64,000 nucleotides of DNA from Nocardia yamanashiensis NBRC 100130 (lineage in GTDB: Bacteria > Actinomycetota > Actinomycetes > Mycobacteriales > Mycobacteriaceae), in NCBI RefSeq assembly GCF_001613325.1, contig NZ_BDCD01000011.1:124001-188000 (forward strand), written 5' to 3'. Positions 61,167 through 64,000 of the stretch are shown in pieces; positions within the stretch are counted from its first letter, which is position 1; the number at the start of each line of letters is the position of its first letter. The translations under genes were made by a program, and so were the position numbers. Under the pieces are notes generated by a model, which saw nothing but the letters and a program-made list of their open reading frames with translations, was not told where the DNA came from and ran no database searches.

Positions 61167-62459
61167 ATGCAACACGTGGATGCGGGAATCGAAACCGCAG
61201 AGGTCGTCATCGTAGGTTCGGGCTTCGGCGGGCTCGCTGCCGCGAAGCAATTGAACAAGTCGGGGGTCGGCTATGTCCTGATCTCCGCCACCCCCGAGCA
61301 TCTTTTCCAGCCCCTGCTGTATCAAGTAGCGACGGGTGTGCTGGCCTCCCACGAGATCGCCCCTTCCATCGCCGATATCGTCAAGCATCACGAGCACGGC
61401 GAGGCCCGCGTCGGCAAGGCCGTCGCCCTCGACGCGGAGAACGCGGTACTGACCTACGAGACCCCCGAGGGGCTCCGCAAGATCCGCTACGGCTCGCTCA
61501 TCGCCGCCACCGGCGCCAGCCAGTCCTATTTCGGGCGTGACGATTTCGCGGACAAGACCTATTCGCTCAAGACCATCGACGACGCCAGACGACTACGCGC
61601 GCAGATCGATCGAGTCTTCACCGAGGCCAAGACCGCCGACCCGGAAACCCGGCGTCGGCTTTTGAGTTTCGTCGTGGTGGGCGCGGGCGCGACCGGCGTC
61701 GAGGTGGCGGGCCAGCTCAAGGAACTCGCCAAGCGCCACTACCACCTGGAGGACACCGTCACCCTGGTCGAGGGCGCGGGCGTGGTGCTGCCCCCGTTCG
61801 GCGGCGGGCTGTCGGAGTACGCGAAGCGCTCGCTGGAGAAGAGCGGCGTGGAGGTGCTGGTCGACACCTTCGTCACCGATATCGAGGCCGGCAAGGTCAC
61901 CGTCAAGAGCAAGGACGGCGTGGAGCGCGGCGTCGCCGCCGAGACCGTGGTGTGGTCGGCGGGCGTGCAGGCCGGCGGTTTCGCCGAGATCCTGGCCGAG
62001 GCCACCGGCTGCGAAACCGACCGTGCCGGACGGCTGCTCATCAATCCGGACTGCACCGTGGGCGGGCACGCCGACATCTACGCCATCGGCGATATGACCT
62101 CGCTCAAGGGCTACCCGGGCCAGTCGCCGGTGGCCATGCAGGAGGGCCGCCACGTCGCCGACATCATTCGCGGCAAGAAGCGGGCGGCCACCGAATTCGA
62201 GTACTGGGACAAGGGTTCCATGGCGGTGATCAGCCGGTTCGCCGCGGTCACCAAGCTGACCGAGAAGGTCACCTTCCGCGGCACCATCGCCTGGTTCATC
62301 TGGCTGGCCGTCCACCTGTTCTACCTGGTGGGCTTCCGTAATCGCTTCGCCGCCGTCTTCTCCTGGCTGATCGCCTTCATCGGCACCGGCCGCCCCGGCT
62401 TCGACGAGGTCGAAAAGACCACGCAGCCCAAGGCTCTCGCGCAACAGCGCGCGGCCTGA
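61167..62459 (+). CDS. ndh: Type II NADH dehydrogenase (NDH-2)
   Basis: 430 residues. Two Rossmann motifs: 'VVIVGSGFGGLAAAKQLNKSG' (FAD) near residue 15 and 'FVVVGAGATGVEVAGQLKELA' (NADH) near 170. 'LFQPLLYQVATGVLASHEIAPSI' is the NDH-2 quinone-site AQxAxQ-neighbour signature, and 'DIYAIGDMTSLKGYPGQSPVAMQEGRHVA' binds FAD. The C-terminal amphipathic and hydrophobic helices ('TIAWFIWLAVHLFYLVGF', 'FSWLIAFIG') attach it to the membrane. ATG 61167 has GGGAG upstream. It oxidises NADH without proton pumping. A terminator follows at 62474. Confidence 0.93.
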   Translation: MQHVDAGIETAEVVIVGSGFGGLAAAKQLNKSGVGYVLISATPEHLFQPLLYQVATGVLASHEIAPSIADIVKHHEHGEARVGKAVALDAENAVLTYETPEGLRKIRYGSLIAATGASQSYFGRDDFADKTYSLKTIDDARRLRAQIDRVFTEAKTADPETRRRLLSFVVVGAGATGVEVAGQLKELAKRHYHLEDTVTLVEGAGVVLPPFGGGLSEYAKRSLEKSGVEVLVDTFVTDIEAGKVTVKSKDGVERGVAAETVVWSAGVQAGGFAEILAEATGCETDRAGRLLINPDCTVGGHADIYAIGDMTSLKGYPGQSPVAMQEGRHVADIIRGKKRAATEFEYWDKGSMAVISRFAAVTKLTEKVTFRGTIAWFIWLAVHLFYLVGFRNRFAAVFSWLIAFIGTGRPGFDEVEKTTQPKALAQQRAA

Positions 62460-62473
62460 CCGCTGCTTCCTCC

Positions 62474-62513
62474 GAGCCGCCCGGTGTCCTCTCCGGGCGG
62501 CTCGTGTGTTTTC
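62474..62513 (+). terminator. Terminator after ndh
   Basis: GAGCCGCCCGG (62474-62484) pairs perfectly with CCGGGCGGCTC (62493-62503), 8-nt loop, followed by GTGTGTTTTC. Confidence 0.75.
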
Positions 62514-62555
62514 CGGGCCCGGCGCACCCCTGCCGGATTCGCCCCGGCCGCCGCG

Positions 62556-62561
62556 TAGCCT
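62556..62561 (+). promoter_or_regulatory. Putative -10 element of leaderless padR gene
   Basis: TAGCCT, 6 nt before ATG 62568. Confidence 0.45.
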
Positions 62562-62567
62562 GCGAAT

Positions 62568-63185
62568 ATGGCTGTTCCTACAACGCGATTGCTGGTGCTG
62601 GCGGTGGTGCGACTGCTGCAACCGGTGCACGGGTACGACGTCCGCCGCGAACTGCTGTCGTGGCATGCCGAGGACTGGGCGAACATCAAGCCCGGTTCGG
62701 TGTACGGGGCCTTGAACACCTTGCAGCGCGATGGCCTGATCAGCGCCGAGGGCACCGAGCGGGACGGGGCGCGGCCTGAGCGCGTCACCTATCGGCTGAC
62801 CGCGGAGGGGGAGAAGGAATTCGGGGAGATGCTGCGAACGGCGCTGTTCTCGGCCGAGCAGGTCAAGCATCCGTATGTGGTTCCGGTGGCGCTGTTTCCG
62901 TCCGCGCCGAAGGCGGATGTGGTGGCCGCGCTGCGGGCGCGGCTGCTGAAGTTCGAGGCGGATCTGCTGTTCCTGGAGCGCGAGCAGGAGCGGATTCTGG
63001 CGGGCAGCGGCGATCCCGCGGAGATCGAACCGCATCACGTGGCCGATGCCATGCGGCTGCAGGCCGACCATCTGCGGGCGGATCTGGAGTGGACGCGCCG
63101 GACCCTGGGACGCATCGAAGCGGGGGAATTGGACGTGTGGTCGGGGACCATGGGCAGCTCGGTGGTGCCGCCGCCGGTTCGGTAA
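62568..63185 (+). CDS. PadR-family transcriptional regulator
   Basis: 205 residues. N-terminal PadR winged helix: 'LLVLAVVRLLQPVHGYDVRRELLSWHAEDWANIKPGSVYGALNTLQRDGLISAEGTERDGARPERVTYRLTAEG' (the GSVYGALNTL motif is diagnostic); the C-terminal helical Vir_act-like part makes it a subfamily-2 member. ATG 62568, leaderless. It precedes an ABC-2 ATPase gene with a 20-bp palindrome in the 56-bp gap, the familiar PadR-efflux arrangement, so it probably represses that pump. Confidence 0.93.
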   Translation: MAVPTTRLLVLAVVRLLQPVHGYDVRRELLSWHAEDWANIKPGSVYGALNTLQRDGLISAEGTERDGARPERVTYRLTAEGEKEFGEMLRTALFSAEQVKHPYVVPVALFPSAPKADVVAALRARLLKFEADLLFLEREQERILAGSGDPAEIEPHHVADAMRLQADHLRADLEWTRRTLGRIEAGELDVWSGTMGSSVVPPPVR

Positions 63186-63194
63186 TCAAGTTTT

Positions 63195-63214
63195 AATAGT
63201 CAAGCTTGACTATT
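63195..63214. promoter_or_regulatory. 20-bp perfect palindrome, probable PadR operator
   Basis: AATAGTCAAGCTTGACTATT, perfectly self-complementary, between padR and the ABC gene. Its right half contains the -35 hexamer TTGACT, so binding would block the promoter. Confidence 0.75.
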
Positions 63215-63234
63215 TGAAAAGTCGTTTCTACCGT
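63206..63234 (+). promoter_or_regulatory. Sigma-70-type promoter of leaderless ABC ATPase gene
   Basis: -35 TTGACT (63206-63211), 17-bp spacer, -10 TACCGT (63229-63234), then 7 nt to GTG 63242. No Shine-Dalgarno is present at a useful distance. Confidence 0.7.
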
Positions 63235-63241
63235 AAGTGAG

Positions 63242-64000
63242 GTGGAAACGACTTCAGTCGTGCGCGATCAGCCCACCGATCCGGTCATCCGGGTTCGCGG
63301 ACTCGCGCGTACGTTCACCGCCAAAACCGGTGCCGTGCAAGCGGTTACCGGTATCGACTTCGACGTTCACTACGGTGAGATCATCGGTCTGCTCGGGCCC
63401 AACGGCGCGGGCAAGACCACCACCCTGCGGATGATCTCGACCCTGCTGCAACCCACCGCGGGGGAAGCCACCGTCGTCGGTGCGGACCTGCGCACCCAGG
63501 CTCGGACGGTGCGCTCGCGCATCGGTTACGTTCCGCAGGGCGGATCGACCAACGAACTGGAGCTGGTCGAGGACGAATTGATTTTGCAGGCACGGCTTTT
63601 CGGTCTGTCGAAGGCCGATGCCACGGCGAGTTCGGGGGAACTGCTCGAGGCGCTCGAACTCGACGGCCTGGAGCGCCGCAAGTGCGGGCAGCTCTCCGGT
63701 GGTCAGCGCCGGCGCGTCGATATCGCGCTCGGGCTGGTGCACCGGCCGACGCTCATCTATTTGGACGAGCCGACCACCGGACTCGATCCGCAGAGCCGCG
63801 CCAACCTGTGGGAGCACATCCGGCGGCTGCGCGACGAGGGCACGACCGTCGTGCTGACCACGCACTATCTCGAGGAAGCCGACGCGCTGTGCGATCGCAT
63901 CCTGGTGATGGATCACGGCGGCATCGTGGCCACCGGCTCGCCGGACGAGCTGAAACGGCGCATCTCCGGCGATGTGATCAGCCTCGAAATCGAGGCCAGC
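63242..64000 (+). CDS. ABC-2 type transporter ATP-binding protein (DrrA-like), truncated by window edge
   Basis: 253 residues visible, open at the right edge. Walker A 'LLGPNGAGKTTTLRMI', Q-loop 'IGYVPQGG', signature 'CGQLSGGQRRRVDIALGL', Walker B 'TLIYLDEPTTGLDP' and H-loop 'TVVLTTHYLEEADALCDRI'. The fold and DrrA-type C-terminal 'VMDHGGIVATGSPDELKRRISGD' suggest drug or lipid export with a permease expected just downstream, outside the window. GTG 63242 fits the promoter geometry. Control by the adjacent PadR protein is likely. Confidence 0.93.
   Translation, partial: METTSVVRDQPTDPVIRVRGLARTFTAKTGAVQAVTGIDFDVHYGEIIGLLGPNGAGKTTTLRMISTLLQPTAGEATVVGADLRTQARTVRSRIGYVPQGGSTNELELVEDELILQARLFGLSKADATASSGELLEALELDGLERRKCGQLSGGQRRRVDIALGLVHRPTLIYLDEPTTGLDPQSRANLWEHIRRLRDEGTTVVLTTHYLEEADALCDRILVMDHGGIVATGSPDELKRRISGDVISLEIEAS

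Overview
The window is GC-rich, gene-dense chromosomal DNA of a mycolic-acid actinobacterium, most likely a Nocardia or close relative. The evidence is an antigen-85-like esterase, class Ib ribonucleotide reductase (nrdHIE and nrdF), an F420/PPOX-type oxidoreductase, DUF574/DUF5753 proteins, and a gene order that I recall as collinear in large part with Mycobacterium tuberculosis Rv3028c-Rv3055. The genus is an inference; no rRNA or tRNA gene is present to settle it. I see no insertion sequence, prophage or CRISPR array.

Layout. 1-1005: truncated CobW-type metallochaperone GTPase. 1.4-5.5 kb: purine/urate unit (PucR regulator, urate oxidase, NCS2 permease). 5.5-9.8 kb: molybdenum cofactor cluster (moaE and a moaC-mogA fusion; moeA; divergent moaA-moaD). 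9.9-13.4 kb: 45-residue exported peptide, nadE, TetR, FMN reductase, G1-family secreted peptidase. 13.4-16.7 kb: nrdHIE behind paired NrdR boxes. 17-23.7 kb: exported esterase and lipase, second PucR-type regulator, alpha/beta hydrolase, phosphatase, Mce-associated-like protein. 23.8-28.9 kb: two-component system, mgtE, nrdF with its own NrdR boxes. 29-36.8 kb: small secreted protein, FecB-like lipoprotein, ctaD, serB, chagasin-like inhibitor, Pth2-type hydrolase, ABC ATPase, MoaF-like lipoprotein. 36.8-43.3 kb: LysR/MFS pair, Nudix hydrolase, echA17-like gene, two methyltransferases. 43.3-46.2 kb: PPOX protein, SMP-30-like lipoprotein and three MarR regulators in a row. 46.3-58.2 kb: beta-propeller lipoprotein, acyltransferase, DUF1697, an HTH/methyltransferase unit, a beta-lactamase-like esterase under a 32-bp palindrome, the methylglucose-lipopolysaccharide (MGLP) type operon (methyltransferase, GH57, GT4) and divergent etfBA. 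58.3-64 kb: NTF2-like protein, APH-like kinase, DUF1707 protein, LysR divergent from NDH-2, PadR and a truncated ABC-2 ATPase.

Two themes recur. Many genes appear leaderless, with a TANNNT hexamer 6-8 nt before the start codon and no Shine-Dalgarno. Divergent or regulator-linked gaps often carry clean palindromes; the best are a 32-bp palindrome with a KstR-type core before the beta-lactamase-like esterase, a 20-bp palindrome over the -35 of the PadR-linked ABC gene, and two pairs of NrdR-like boxes each spaced exactly 32 bp.
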